64,000 bases of DNA, taken from contig CAVWAP010000004.1 in assembly GCA_963753055.1 (NCBI GenBank), positions 496,001 to 560,000 of the forward strand, written 5' to 3'. Shown piece by piece: positions 26,573-34,865 of this stretch (within the stretch, counting starts at the first letter, position 1; every line of letters begins with the position of its first letter). This DNA comes from JAUWGC01 sp963753055 (GTDB taxonomy: Bacteria > Bacteroidota > Bacteroidia > Bacteroidales > B18-G4). The notes below the pieces were generated by a model. That model saw only the letters and a program-made list of their open reading frames with translations. It made no database searches and was not told the DNA's origin. Both the position numbers and the translations under genes were made by a program.

Positions 26573-27079
26573 CTAATTATTATAATCTGTCAGCGAAGCC
26601 ATCAGCTTTTTCCTTCCAAAGAAAATCCTGCTTTTAACAGTTCCTATGGAAATATCTAATGCTTCTGCAATTTCTTTGTATTTGAATCCCTGGGTATGCA
26701 TTTCAAAAGGGATCCTGTGATCATCTTCAAGTTCATCAATTGTCATTTGAATTTCCTTCTGAGAAATTTCAGACTCAGGCGTGATGCTTTTTGTTTGACT
26801 GGAGCTGTTAAGATGATATAAGTTGTCAGTGGTATCTATCAGCGTCCTTGTCCGAACATTCCTGCGGTAATTGTTTATGAAGATGTTTTTCATAATGGTA
26901 AACAACCATGCTTTAAAATTTGTTGTTTGAACAAATTTCTCCCTGAAGACCAAAGCTTTTAAATATGTTTCCTGCAACAAATCCTGTGCATCACTTTCGT
27001 TGGAGGTCAGCCTCTTTGCAAAATATTCCAGGTGCTTTTGCATGCTGGTGAGCTTATAATTAAATTCAATTGCTGTCAT
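26573..27079 (-). CDS. ECF RNA polymerase sigma factor
   Basis: The 168-residue protein has sigma region 2 (DAQDLLQETYLKAL, FKAWLFTIMKNIFINNYRR) and region 4 (KEIAEALDISIGTVKSRIFFGRKKL). No anti-sigma gene follows. It is convergent with an SRPBCC gene and downstream of a CarH-like regulator on the same strand, with its own vegetative-type promoter. In known light-induced systems an ECF sigma factor is the output of such a regulator; that role here is inference. Confidence 0.93.
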   Translation of the reverse strand: MTAIEFNYKLTSMQKHLEYFAKRLTSNESDAQDLLQETYLKALVFREKFVQTTNFKAWLFTIMKNIFINNYRRNVRTRTLIDTTDNLYHLNSSSQTKSITPESEISQKEIQMTIDELEDDHRIPFEMHTQGFKYKEIAEALDISIGTVKSRIFFGRKKLMASLTDYNN

Positions 27080-27112
27080 GATCTATTTTTTTGTTGTTTA
27101 ATTTCAATGGGA

Positions 27113-27144
27113 CAAAGTTAAACAAATCAAATACCCAAAGTCAA
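27113..27144 (-). promoter_or_regulatory. Promoter of the ECF sigma gene
   Basis: On the minus strand TTGAC (27140-27144) and TAACTTTG (27113-27120) are separated so that TTG-N21-TAnnTTTG fits. GTTTAAC overlaps the -7 box, so a repressor binding that word could block it. Confidence 0.65.
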
Positions 27145-27186
27145 GTTTTTTTGCATCTTTTTTTTAATTAATCTAAATAAAAATTA

Positions 27187-27211
27187 TATTATACTGTAAA
27201 TCAGTATAATA
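27187..27211. promoter_or_regulatory. 25-bp perfect palindrome
   Basis: TATTATACTG and CAGTATAATA are perfect inverted arms around a 5-bp centre, in the gap between merR and the sigma gene. It could be an operator; the lack of GC pairs makes a terminator less likely. Confidence 0.55.
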
Positions 27212-27238
27212 AAAATTGAAAAAATCTATTGCTAATAA

Positions 27239-27288
27239 TTTAACAAATCACAATTGTTAAACAAAATATTGTTATTGGATTAACAATA
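27239..27288. promoter_or_regulatory. Two inverted repeats with TTGTTA half-sites
   Basis: TTTAACAA/TTGTTAAA (27239-27246 and 27254-27261) is followed by TATTGTTA/TAACAATA (27267-27274 and 27281-27288). Both are perfect 8-bp inverted repeats. They sit just after the merR stop and may be operators or a weak terminator. Confidence 0.5.
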
Positions 27289-27291
27289 AAC

Positions 27292-28170
27292 CTATTGCAG
27301 GATCTTTTCTTTGAATTCTAATGCAGAGGGGAATGAAATAACATTTGCTGGTAATGCAGATAGCTGTGTAGCCTGAATACCGCTGATGAAGATTGTCTGG
27401 TTCTGAAAATTATTTGAAAGTGTTTCTATATATGAACGCAACTCGTTCTTCGGGAGTGGAGAGGTGAATGATGTAAGAATATAATCAGTGTGTTTGTTTT
27501 TACTGATTGATACCAGGTCATCCATGGGAAGGCTCTGACCAAGATAGATCACCTTATGTCCTTTCTTGCGGATAAGATATTCATATAGCAACAATCCTAT
27601 TTCATGCAATTCCCATTCTGGAAGGTATAAAATAAATTGCTTGGTGTCATTGCTAGTTGCAGGTGGCAGTCCGTCAATGGCTACCAGCATCTTTCTCCGG
27701 ATAAGGTTAGAAATGAAATGTTCCTGCGCCGGATTGATCGAGCCTATCTGCCAAAGGACACCAATACGCTCAAAAAGTGGATATAAAATATCAAATACCG
27801 TTTTTTCAAAACCAAGTTTCATGATAGAGGAATTTAAAATGCTTTCAAATTTAAATTCATCGATCTCTATCATGGATACAATCAGGCTTTCTATCTGGCT
27901 TGTATAATTCTGGCTTAATCGTGAGATATCAAGGATCTTATCATTGATCTGTTCATTGCTCAGGTCTGCGACCTTGGAAATCTTGTAGCCATTTTTCACC
28001 AGGATGGATATGTTGAGTAGCCTTTTCAGGTTCTCATCATTATAACTTCTGATATTGGTATTGGACCTTTCCGGCTCAACAATATTGTATCGCTTTTCCC
28101 ATATCCTTAGTGTATGAGCTTTGATACCGGTTAAACGCTCTAAGTCCTTTATTGAATAACAGCCTGACAT
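27292..28170 (-). CDS. MerR-type regulator with cobalamin-binding domain, CarH/LitR-like
   Basis: The 292-residue protein has an N-terminal MerR helix-turn-helix (YSIKDLERLTGIKAHTLRIWEKRY), a helical middle domain with the CarH signature W-x9-EH (W140, E150, H151) and a B12-binding Rossmann domain with ExHxxG (E187, H189, G192), then GQSLP and FISG. In CarH the Trp and Glu-His cap adenosylcobalamin and light breaks the Co-C bond, releasing DNA. The residue after Trp, a His in Thermus CarH, is Gln here. Neighbours are an ECF sigma factor and an SRPBCC gene. No carotenoid or photolyase gene is in view. Confidence 0.92.
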   Translation of the reverse strand: MSGCYSIKDLERLTGIKAHTLRIWEKRYNIVEPERSNTNIRSYNDENLKRLLNISILVKNGYKISKVADLSNEQINDKILDISRLSQNYTSQIESLIVSMIEIDEFKFESILNSSIMKLGFEKTVFDILYPLFERIGVLWQIGSINPAQEHFISNLIRRKMLVAIDGLPPATSNDTKQFILYLPEWELHEIGLLLYEYLIRKKGHKVIYLGQSLPMDDLVSISKNKHTDYILTSFTSPLPKNELRSYIETLSNNFQNQTIFISGIQATQLSALPANVISFPSALEFKEKILQ

Positions 28171-28267
28171 TACGGGAATAGTCTTTCTTTTGAAGTTTTC
28201 ATCTAGATAAACAATTCAGGTTTAATAATGTTTAACTTTCACTTTACTTAGCATGAACAATTAGACC

Positions 28268-28275
28268 TATATTTG
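28268..28275 (+). promoter_or_regulatory. Candidate -7 box TATATTTG
   Basis: An exact TAnnTTTG match lies 20 bp before the DUF2520 start and would drive the long operon that follows. The 124-bp gap with merR also holds TAAACAAT, GTTTAATAATG and GTTTAAC words. Confidence 0.6.
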
Positions 28276-28294
28276 TATTTTCGTCAACTGAGAT

Positions 28295-29080
28295 ATGTCG
28301 TTTCCTCAATTAAATAAGATAAGCATCATAGGGACCGGGAAGGTGGCAACTCACCTTTCAAAAGCTCTTTACAAGGCAGGTTATGATATTCACCAGGTTT
28401 ACGGGAGAGATGAAAATAAAGCAAAAAACCTGGCTGTACTCTGCGAGGCCATACCTGTCTCCTCACTGAGTGCAATTGACCATGAAGCAGATTTATATAT
28501 GGTATGCATTGCCGATGATGCCGTGGAAAATGTGGTCTCACAAATAAATGTCAATGATAAATTGATCGTTCATACCTCCGGGTCCTTGCCAATAGAGATA
28601 TTTGCAGGCAACAAGACTAACTATGGAGTGTTTTATCCCCTGCAAACCTTTTCTGTGCACAAAGAACCGGATTTTAAGAAAATCCCTATCTGCGTTGAAG
28701 CTAACTCGCCACAGAATGAGAAGTTATTGGTGTTATTGGCTGCCAGCATAAGTGACAACGTCCAGGTGGTTGATTCCGACAAAAGATTGGTTTTGCACAC
28801 TTCGGCAGTTTTTGCATGCAATTTTTCGAATCATCTTTATACAATAGCGGAAGATTTGCTCAAAGAACATGAGCTGGATTTTAAGCTTCTCAGACCTTTG
28901 ATAGATGAAACAGCAAGCAAAGTAATGGATGATAGTCCACAGAATGCACAAACCGGCCCGGCACTCCGTCGCGACCGGCAGACTATTGACAAACATCTGA
29001 AACTCCTTGAGCAAACTCCTGAGTACCGCGATTTGTACAAGCAATTGTCTGAATTGATCATGAAAAAATATAATACCTGA
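28295..29080 (+). CDS. Rossmann-like/DUF2520 domain protein
   Basis: The 261-residue protein starts with a nucleotide-binding fold (SIIGTGKVATHLSKALYKAGY), followed by the helical DUF2520 domain (LVLHTSAVFACNFSNHLYTIAEDLL, ALRRDRQTIDKHL). It resembles ketopantoate- or pyrroline-carboxylate-reductase-type enzymes, but the reaction is not known. It leads a tightly spaced operon and is 3 bp before kdsC. Confidence 0.9.
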   Translation: MSFPQLNKISIIGTGKVATHLSKALYKAGYDIHQVYGRDENKAKNLAVLCEAIPVSSLSAIDHEADLYMVCIADDAVENVVSQINVNDKLIVHTSGSLPIEIFAGNKTNYGVFYPLQTFSVHKEPDFKKIPICVEANSPQNEKLLVLLAASISDNVQVVDSDKRLVLHTSAVFACNFSNHLYTIAEDLLKEHELDFKLLRPLIDETASKVMDDSPQNAQTGPALRRDRQTIDKHLKLLEQTPEYRDLYKQLSELIMKKYNT

Positions 29081-29083
29081 TAT

Positions 29084-29605
29084 ATGACCAACTATAAGGA
29101 AAAACTTAAACACATAAATACTTTCATCTTTGACTATGATGGAGTCCTTACCGACGGGACTATCGTGCTGCAGCATGAAGGAGAACCGCTCAGAACAGCC
29201 AATGTGAAGGATGGCTATGCCCTGCAATTGCTGGTGAAAAAAGGTTATCGCGTGGCCATCATCTCAGGAGGTAAATCACAATCAATGCTGAATCGCTTTT
29301 CTGCATTGAAGATTATGGATATTTACCTCGGTGTTGATAAAAAACTGGATATATACAGGGATTATATTGAAAACCATAACCTGAACCCACAGCAGGTGCT
29401 TTATATGGGAGATGATATACCTGATTATGAAGTAATGAAGGAAGTGGGGATGCCCGCCTGCCCTTCAGATGCCTCAGAAGAAATAAAATCTATCGCAGAA
29501 TACATCTCTCACTTCAAGGGAGGCGAAGGCTGCGTCAGGGATATCATTGAGCAGGTACTGAAAGTACAGGGAAAATGGATGAACGAGGATGCATATGAAT
29601 GGTAA
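29084..29605 (+). CDS. kdsC: 3-deoxy-D-manno-octulosonate 8-phosphate phosphatase (KdsC-like)
   Basis: The 173-residue HAD-superfamily protein has the nucleophile motif FDYDGVLTDG, the motif II Ser in ISGGKS and the motif III/IV region MGDDIPDYEVM. KdsC releases phosphate from KDO-8-P on the way to the KDO of lipopolysaccharide. Length and motif spacing fit the tetrameric KdsC group. Its end overlaps the UbiA gene by 17 bp, and lpxB in the same operon supports an LPS role. Confidence 0.92.
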   Translation: MTNYKEKLKHINTFIFDYDGVLTDGTIVLQHEGEPLRTANVKDGYALQLLVKKGYRVAIISGGKSQSMLNRFSALKIMDIYLGVDKKLDIYRDYIENHNLNPQQVLYMGDDIPDYEVMKEVGMPACPSDASEEIKSIAEYISHFKGGEGCVRDIIEQVLKVQGKWMNEDAYEW

Positions 29606-30554
29606 GATTAGCTTTACAGCATGGCTTGGCCTGTTTCGTGTCACCAACCTGCTGATCATTATCCTGACCCAGGTGCTGGCCTGGCACTTCATCATCAGGC
29701 CGTTATATGAACTTTTCGGCCTGAATGTCCAGTTGCCGTGGCTGGATTTTACCTTCCTGGTCATTGCAACGGTTTTTATTGCTGCCGGCGGATATATTGT
29801 CAATGATATTTATGATATTGATGTGGATGACTACAATAAAAGGCGCAATATCATTGGTAAACAGCTTTCCATTAATTCAGCCTGGATAGTCTATTTTATT
29901 CTTAACCTGATTGCCTTTATACTCGGATTTTACCTGGCCCTGCAGGCCGGATCATTTCAACTTGGTTTTGTCTTCGTGGTCATAGCCGGCATGCTTTATT
30001 TATATTCCTCCAGGTACCAGAATAAATTGCTCTGGGGGAACATTATTGTTTCACTGACATCAGCTATGGTTATTCTCATTGTCTGGCTCTTCGAGTTCAT
30101 GTACCTGAGAAACAACCCCGATGCCTTTATCGATTCCCTCACGGTCATGCCAATCATCAGTGCTGTAATCTGGCCTTATGCTTTGTTTGCCTTCCTGGCA
30201 TCCCTGGTAAGGGAATTTATTAAGGATACACAGGATATTGAAGGAGATACCCGCTTTGGAAGCTATACGCTGGCTATTGCTGTCGGTGTTCCAGCGATGA
30301 AGATCATCATCTCAGCCGGGATAGCAATATTAATGATCCTTCTGGCTGTCGGCCAGTACTATTTACTTAAGCATGGATTCAGGTATGCCTTCTGGTACCT
30401 GATCCTGACAGTCCAGTTTATGTTTGCTTACCTCCTGTTTACCATCATCAAAGCCAAATCGCCAAAGGGCTTTTCAACTCCCAGCCAACTGGCAAAACTA
30501 ATAATGCTGGCCGGTGTCTTATCGATGCAATTAATGTACCTTGATATTTCATAA
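29589..30554 (+). CDS. UbiA family prenyltransferase
   Basis: The 321-residue membrane protein has about eight to nine transmembrane segments and both Asp-rich motifs of the family: NDIYDIDVD near residue 75 and the second motif DTQDIEGDTRFGS near residue 215. It transfers a prenyl chain to an acceptor; the acceptor is unknown (quinone or glycerol-phosphate types are possible). An ATG 6 bp downstream is an alternative start. It overlaps kdsC by 17 bp and the maf gene by 1 bp. Confidence 0.9.
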   Translation: MHMNGKISFTAWLGLFRVTNLLIIILTQVLAWHFIIRPLYELFGLNVQLPWLDFTFLVIATVFIAAGGYIVNDIYDIDVDDYNKRRNIIGKQLSINSAWIVYFILNLIAFILGFYLALQAGSFQLGFVFVVIAGMLYLYSSRYQNKLLWGNIIVSLTSAMVILIVWLFEFMYLRNNPDAFIDSLTVMPIISAVIWPYALFAFLASLVREFIKDTQDIEGDTRFGSYTLAIAVGVPAMKIIISAGIAILMILLAVGQYYLLKHGFRYAFWYLILTVQFMFAYLLFTIIKAKSPKGFSTPSQLAKLIMLAGVLSMQLMYLDIS

Positions 30555-31144
30555 TGGATAGCCTGACGAAACTCAAACACCAGGATATTATCCTTGGATC
30601 AACATCCCCCAGGAGGAAACACCTCCTTGAAATGCTGAATATTCCTTTCAAAGTGCAGGCAAAAGAAATTGATGAGGATTACCCGGATCATTTGCACAAA
30701 GAGGAGATCCCGGTTTATCTCAGTGAAAAAAAGGCTAAGGCTTATGAACCCGGTTTTTTCCAGGACAACACAATCCTGATCACAGCTGATACCATCGTAT
30801 GGCTGGAGGACCATGTGCTTGGAAAGCCAGCAGATAAGGAAGATGCACAAACTACCTTGAGGGCACTGTCAGGAAAGAAACACCAGGTTATCACCGGTGT
30901 TTGCTTCAGGTCAAAGGACAAGCGTAAATCCTTCTGGGTGAGTACAGATGTATATTTCAAGGACCTTAGTGATGAAGAGATTAATTACTATATTGAACAT
31001 TATAAACCATTCGACAAAGCCGGGGCCTATGCTATTCAGGAGTGGATTGGGTATATTGGGATAGACCGCATCGATGGCTCTTTCTATAATGTAATGGGCC
31101 TGCCTGTAAAGGCATTGTATGATGAATTATTAATATTTTTGTAA
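30554..31144 (+). CDS. maf: Maf family nucleotide pyrophosphatase
   Basis: The 196-residue protein carries the Maf signature LGSTSPRRKHLLEML, the catalytic Asp region ITADTIVWLE and GAYAIQEW near the C-terminus. Family members hydrolyse non-canonical or bulk nucleoside triphosphates to monophosphates. The start overlaps the UbiA stop (TAATG). Confidence 0.95.
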   Translation: MDSLTKLKHQDIILGSTSPRRKHLLEMLNIPFKVQAKEIDEDYPDHLHKEEIPVYLSEKKAKAYEPGFFQDNTILITADTIVWLEDHVLGKPADKEDAQTTLRALSGKKHQVITGVCFRSKDKRKSFWVSTDVYFKDLSDEEINYYIEHYKPFDKAGAYAIQEWIGYIGIDRIDGSFYNVMGLPVKALYDELLIFL

Positions 31145-31164
31145 ACTATAAAGGAGATCAGGAA

Positions 31165-31752
31165 ATGACAATCAAGAAGTTTTTCAGGGGATTGGTCAGG
31201 TACTTTTTCCAGGGGCTGCTGTACCTCGCTCCCATAAGCATTACGCTGTATGTGATCTACAATGCCTTCGTATATATTGACGGCTTGCTTGATGAGTATA
31301 TCATGGAATACCTTGGATTTAATATTCCTGGCCTTGGCATTTTAATTATCCTGGTTACCATAGCACTGTTAGGATTTATTCTATCTTCCATAATTTTCAG
31401 ACCCTTGTGGCGTATGTTCGAGCGGCTCATGATCAGGGCTCCGCTGGTCAAGATCATTTACACCTCGGTCAAGGACCTGATGGAGGCCTTCGTCGGGCAG
31501 AAGAAGAAATTTACAGAGCCGGTACTGGTAAAGATCAACAAAACTACAGACCTGCAGAAAATAGGCTTTATCACCGGCCGTGACCTGAAAATACTGGGAT
31601 TGGGTGAGGAGAAGGTGGCAGTTTATTTCCCTCATTCCTATGCATTTTCAGGCAACCTTTTCATTGCCCCTGTGGAGAACATAACACCCATAAATGCACC
31701 CCCTGCGGAAGTGATGAAGTTTATTGTATCTGCCGGGATAACTAAAATTTAG
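31165..31752 (+). CDS. DUF502 membrane protein
   Basis: The 195-residue protein has two N-terminal membrane segments (about residues 15-35 and 52-75), then a soluble domain with the DUF502 pattern (PLVKIIYTSVKDLMEAF, GFITGRDL, VAVYFPHSYAFSGNLF). Function is unknown. It has an unusually strong SD, AAGGAG, 8 bp before the ATG, and lies inside the operon between maf and surE. Confidence 0.92.
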   Translation: MTIKKFFRGLVRYFFQGLLYLAPISITLYVIYNAFVYIDGLLDEYIMEYLGFNIPGLGILIILVTIALLGFILSSIIFRPLWRMFERLMIRAPLVKIIYTSVKDLMEAFVGQKKKFTEPVLVKINKTTDLQKIGFITGRDLKILGLGEEKVAVYFPHSYAFSGNLFIAPVENITPINAPPAEVMKFIVSAGITKI

Positions 31753-31761
31753 ACAGAGAAA

Positions 31762-32532
31762 ATGGCAAAACCCTTAATATTAATAACTAATGATGATGGT
31801 GTTACCGCACCCGGCCTTCAGATACTGATTAAAGTTGCCCGCAAAATAGGCGATGTTACTGTTGTAGCTCCGGAATCCCCCATGTCGGGAACCGGCCATG
31901 CAGTTACTGTCAGAGAGCCCTTACGTGTTAAGAAGATAGAGGAGAATGGTAGCTTCCAGCGATACAGCTGCAATGGCACACCGGTGGATTGTGTGAAATT
32001 GGGAGAACAAATTGTATTGAAACGCAAACCGGATTTATTGCTTTCCGGCATTAATCATGGTTCTAACGCCGCTGTGAATGTGGTTTACTCCGGAACTATG
32101 GCAGCTGTGATTGAAAGTGCTATCGGGGGAGTCCCATCCATAGGTTTTTCATTAACAAATTATAGTTGGGAGGCTGACTTCAGTGCAAGTGAAAGATATA
32201 TTGAGGAAATTATTTTACAGGTGATTAAGAATGGTTTGCCTGAAGGTACCTGCCTGAATGTTAATATACCCTCCATAAATGGTAATGAGATCAAGGGGAT
32301 CAAAGTATGCCGCCAGGCCAAATCGAAATGGGTGGAGGAGTTTGATGAACGCGAAGACCCGGGTAAACGTAAATATTACTGGCTGAAAGGCATATTTGAA
32401 CTTATGGACAAAGGTGAAGATACAGATGTCTGGGCCCTGCGTAATAATTTTGTATCGGTGGTACCTGTTCATGCCGATCTTACAGCTTACCATGCCTTAG
32501 AACAAATTAAAAACTGGAACCTGGATGCGTAA
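31762..32532 (+). CDS. surE: 5'/3'-nucleotidase SurE
   Basis: The 256-residue metal-dependent nucleotidase shows the family motifs ITNDDGVTAPGL (metal-binding Asp pair), VVAPESPMSGTGHAVTV and LLSGINHGSNAAVNVVYSGTMAAV. It dephosphorylates nucleoside monophosphates in the cytoplasm. Length is standard. It overlaps the next small gene by 8 bp. Confidence 0.97.
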   Translation: MAKPLILITNDDGVTAPGLQILIKVARKIGDVTVVAPESPMSGTGHAVTVREPLRVKKIEENGSFQRYSCNGTPVDCVKLGEQIVLKRKPDLLLSGINHGSNAAVNVVYSGTMAAVIESAIGGVPSIGFSLTNYSWEADFSASERYIEEIILQVIKNGLPEGTCLNVNIPSINGNEIKGIKVCRQAKSKWVEEFDEREDPGKRKYYWLKGIFELMDKGEDTDVWALRNNFVSVVPVHADLTAYHALEQIKNWNLDA

Positions 32533-32806
32533 GAGGGATTCTATCATATTTGGCCTGCTGATCGGCGTCCTGACGCCAGTGATTGTTTATGCAATCCTTT
32601 ATTTTGGGCTGGAGTTGGTTGAATGGATCTTTTCCTTAGGCTGGCTGAATGAAAGACCGGCAATAAAGCTAATTAGTATAACAGTAAACCTGTTCCTGAT
32701 CCGTTATTATTTTGTGAAGCTAAAGTTTGAGCATACAGGAAGGGGCGTGCTGATCACTACCTTTGCCCTGGTAATCTTGTATTTTATAATTTATCCACCG
32801 GCATGA
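32525..32806 (+). CDS. Small membrane protein of unknown function
   Basis: The 93-residue protein has three predicted membrane segments and a short basic start (MRKRDS). It overlaps surE by 8 bp and lpxB by 4 bp, so it is certainly co-translated within the operon. I recognise no named family. Its place before lpxB suggests an envelope role. Confidence 0.8.
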   Translation: MRKRDSIIFGLLIGVLTPVIVYAILYFGLELVEWIFSLGWLNERPAIKLISITVNLFLIRYYFVKLKFEHTGRGVLITTFALVILYFIIYPPA

Positions 32807-33921
32807 AATATTATATCATAGCAGGCGAGTCATCCGGAGATCTTCATGGTTCAAACCTGATGAAGGAGATCAGGGAAAGGGATCCCCATGCTGAATTCCG
32901 CTGCTGGGGCGGTGACAGAATGCAAAAACAAGGTGGTGTGATTGTAAAACATTACCGCGACCTTGCATTCATGGGATTCATCAGGGTAATCCTGAACCTC
33001 AGGACAATACTGGGTAATATAAAATTTTGCAAAGAGGATATCCTGCAGTACAAACCAGATGCTGTGATCCTTGTAGATTATCCTGGTTTTAATCTCAGGA
33101 TAGCGAAGTTTGCCCATGAGCATCAGTTTAAGGTATTTTATTATATCTCACCACAGATATGGGCCTGGAAGCAATCCAGGGTGAAAAAGATCAGGGAATA
33201 TGTCGACCAGATGTTTGTCATCCTTCCTTTTGAGAAAGATTTCTATAAAAAGTATGACGTTGAGGTCGATTTTGTTGGTCACCCTCTTCTTGATGCTATC
33301 CCAACAAGAGAGGAATGTATGGCAAAAGACCAATTTATCAGGGAGCATGAGCTTGATGACAGGCCTATCATTGCAATTCTGCCCGGGAGCCGTAAGCAGG
33401 AGATCGGCACTATGCTGAAGGTCATGCTTGAGATGGTGCCGGCTTTTGGTCAATACCAGTTTGTGATAGCCGGAGAATCTTCAATACCCGGTGATTTTTA
33501 TAACAGGATCATTGGAGAGGCTAAAGTACCTATTGTTTATGGAAAGCTGGCCGACCTGCTCTATAGTTCGGAGGCTGCACTGGTCACTTCCGGAACAGCC
33601 ACGCTTGAAACAGCCCTCATTGGTACCCCTGAGGTTGTTTGCTATAAGGCAGCAGTATTTTCTTACCTGATTGCAAAAATGATTGTTGATGTGAAGCATA
33701 TCTCACTGGTGAACCTGGTCATGGATAAAGCGATTGTCAAAGAATTGGTACAGTTTGATTTTACGGCTAAAAATCTAAAAAAGGAGCTGGATCAGATACT
33801 TTCAGATCAGGAGTATAGAGAAAAGATGATAAAAAACTATGCTGACTTAAACGAGAGACTCGGTGGACCGGGAGCTTCGGCCAAGGCAGCAGAATTGATG
33901 ATGAATACCCTTGGAACATAG
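32803..33921 (+). CDS. lpxB: Lipid-A-disaccharide synthase
   Basis: The 372-residue glycosyltransferase (GT19) joins UDP-diacylglucosamine and lipid X in lipid A synthesis at the inner membrane. Clear motifs are AGESSGDLHGSNLM at the N-terminus, GGDRMQ, DYPGFNLRIA, YISPQIWAWK and ILPGSRKQEI. It begins within the previous gene (4-bp overlap). With kdsC upstream it marks the operon as partly devoted to lipopolysaccharide. Confidence 0.97.
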   Translation: MKYYIIAGESSGDLHGSNLMKEIRERDPHAEFRCWGGDRMQKQGGVIVKHYRDLAFMGFIRVILNLRTILGNIKFCKEDILQYKPDAVILVDYPGFNLRIAKFAHEHQFKVFYYISPQIWAWKQSRVKKIREYVDQMFVILPFEKDFYKKYDVEVDFVGHPLLDAIPTREECMAKDQFIREHELDDRPIIAILPGSRKQEIGTMLKVMLEMVPAFGQYQFVIAGESSIPGDFYNRIIGEAKVPIVYGKLADLLYSSEAALVTSGTATLETALIGTPEVVCYKAAVFSYLIAKMIVDVKHISLVNLVMDKAIVKELVQFDFTAKNLKKELDQILSDQEYREKMIKNYADLNERLGGPGASAKAAELMMNTLGT

Positions 33922-34804
33922 TCTTATTTCATACCTGCTTTTACCAGCATCACTGGGACTGCTTATGTTTGGCATAGGCCTGTCCCTAACTATCAAAGAC
34001 TTCAAACATATTGTTGTGAATCCGCGTGCGCTGGCCATTGGTCTCACCGGACAGATGGTCATTCTCCCAATAATTGCTTTTATACTGGCCAGTTTGATGA
34101 ACCTGCCACCGGAAATAAAAGTGGGTTTTGTGATCATTGCTGCATCTCCAGGAGGTGCAACAGCCAACCTGATCACATATTTATTAAGGGCCAATGTCGC
34201 CCTTTCTATATCCCTGACGACCATCAATAGTTTCATTACCCTGATCACTGTCCCGCTTATCATTTATCTGGGTCTGTACTTGTATATGGGTGAAGGGGAA
34301 ACCATTTCGTTGCCCATCGGAGAAACAATCTTAAATATATTTATGATAACCATTGTTCCGGTCACAGCCGGGATCATGTTAAGGTATTACAAACCAGCTC
34401 TGGCAAGAAGGATTGAGAGACCCAGCCGGTTTGTTTTACCCGTACTTTTTCTTATAATTTTTATTACCGCTGTTCTGTTAAGTTCTGAAAAACAAGGTGG
34501 ATTGGAAAACGTTTCAGGTTTATATTTCAAAGTGCTGCCCTGGGCTTTGATTTTGAATATTCTTGGTATGATTACCGGGTGGCTCTCAGCCAGATGGTTC
34601 AGGTACGGGAAAGAAACGCAGATTACCCTTTCAGTAGAAATTGGAATACAAAACAGTGCACTGGCAATTACCATAGCCAGCAGCGCTTTATTCCTGGGTA
34701 ACCCGCAAATGGCTATCCCTGCAATTGTATACGGTCTATTTACGTTCATAAGCGCCCTCGTTTTTGGCTTCCTCATTAAAAGAAGTACCAGGCTTCACTG
34801 GTAA
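33911..34804 (+). CDS. Bile acid:sodium symporter (BASS) family transporter
   Basis: The 297-residue protein has about nine or ten membrane segments and the BASS motifs ASPGGATANLITYL and EIGIQNSALA. These transporters carry organic anions with sodium; the substrate is unknown. The frame must start at a TTG (33911), because the only nearby ATG (33965) would cut the first helix and an in-frame stop lies just upstream. It overlaps lpxB by 11 bp and is probably translationally coupled. Confidence 0.9.
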   Translation: MEHSLISYLLLPASLGLLMFGIGLSLTIKDFKHIVVNPRALAIGLTGQMVILPIIAFILASLMNLPPEIKVGFVIIAASPGGATANLITYLLRANVALSISLTTINSFITLITVPLIIYLGLYLYMGEGETISLPIGETILNIFMITIVPVTAGIMLRYYKPALARRIERPSRFVLPVLFLIIFITAVLLSSEKQGGLENVSGLYFKVLPWALILNILGMITGWLSARWFRYGKETQITLSVEIGIQNSALAITIASSALFLGNPQMAIPAIVYGLFTFISALVFGFLIKRSTRLHW

Positions 34805-34865
34805 AATTGTTTATAATTTCCCTGCATAAATAGCTGACTTATCTGTTTTCCAGGTATTAACTTTT

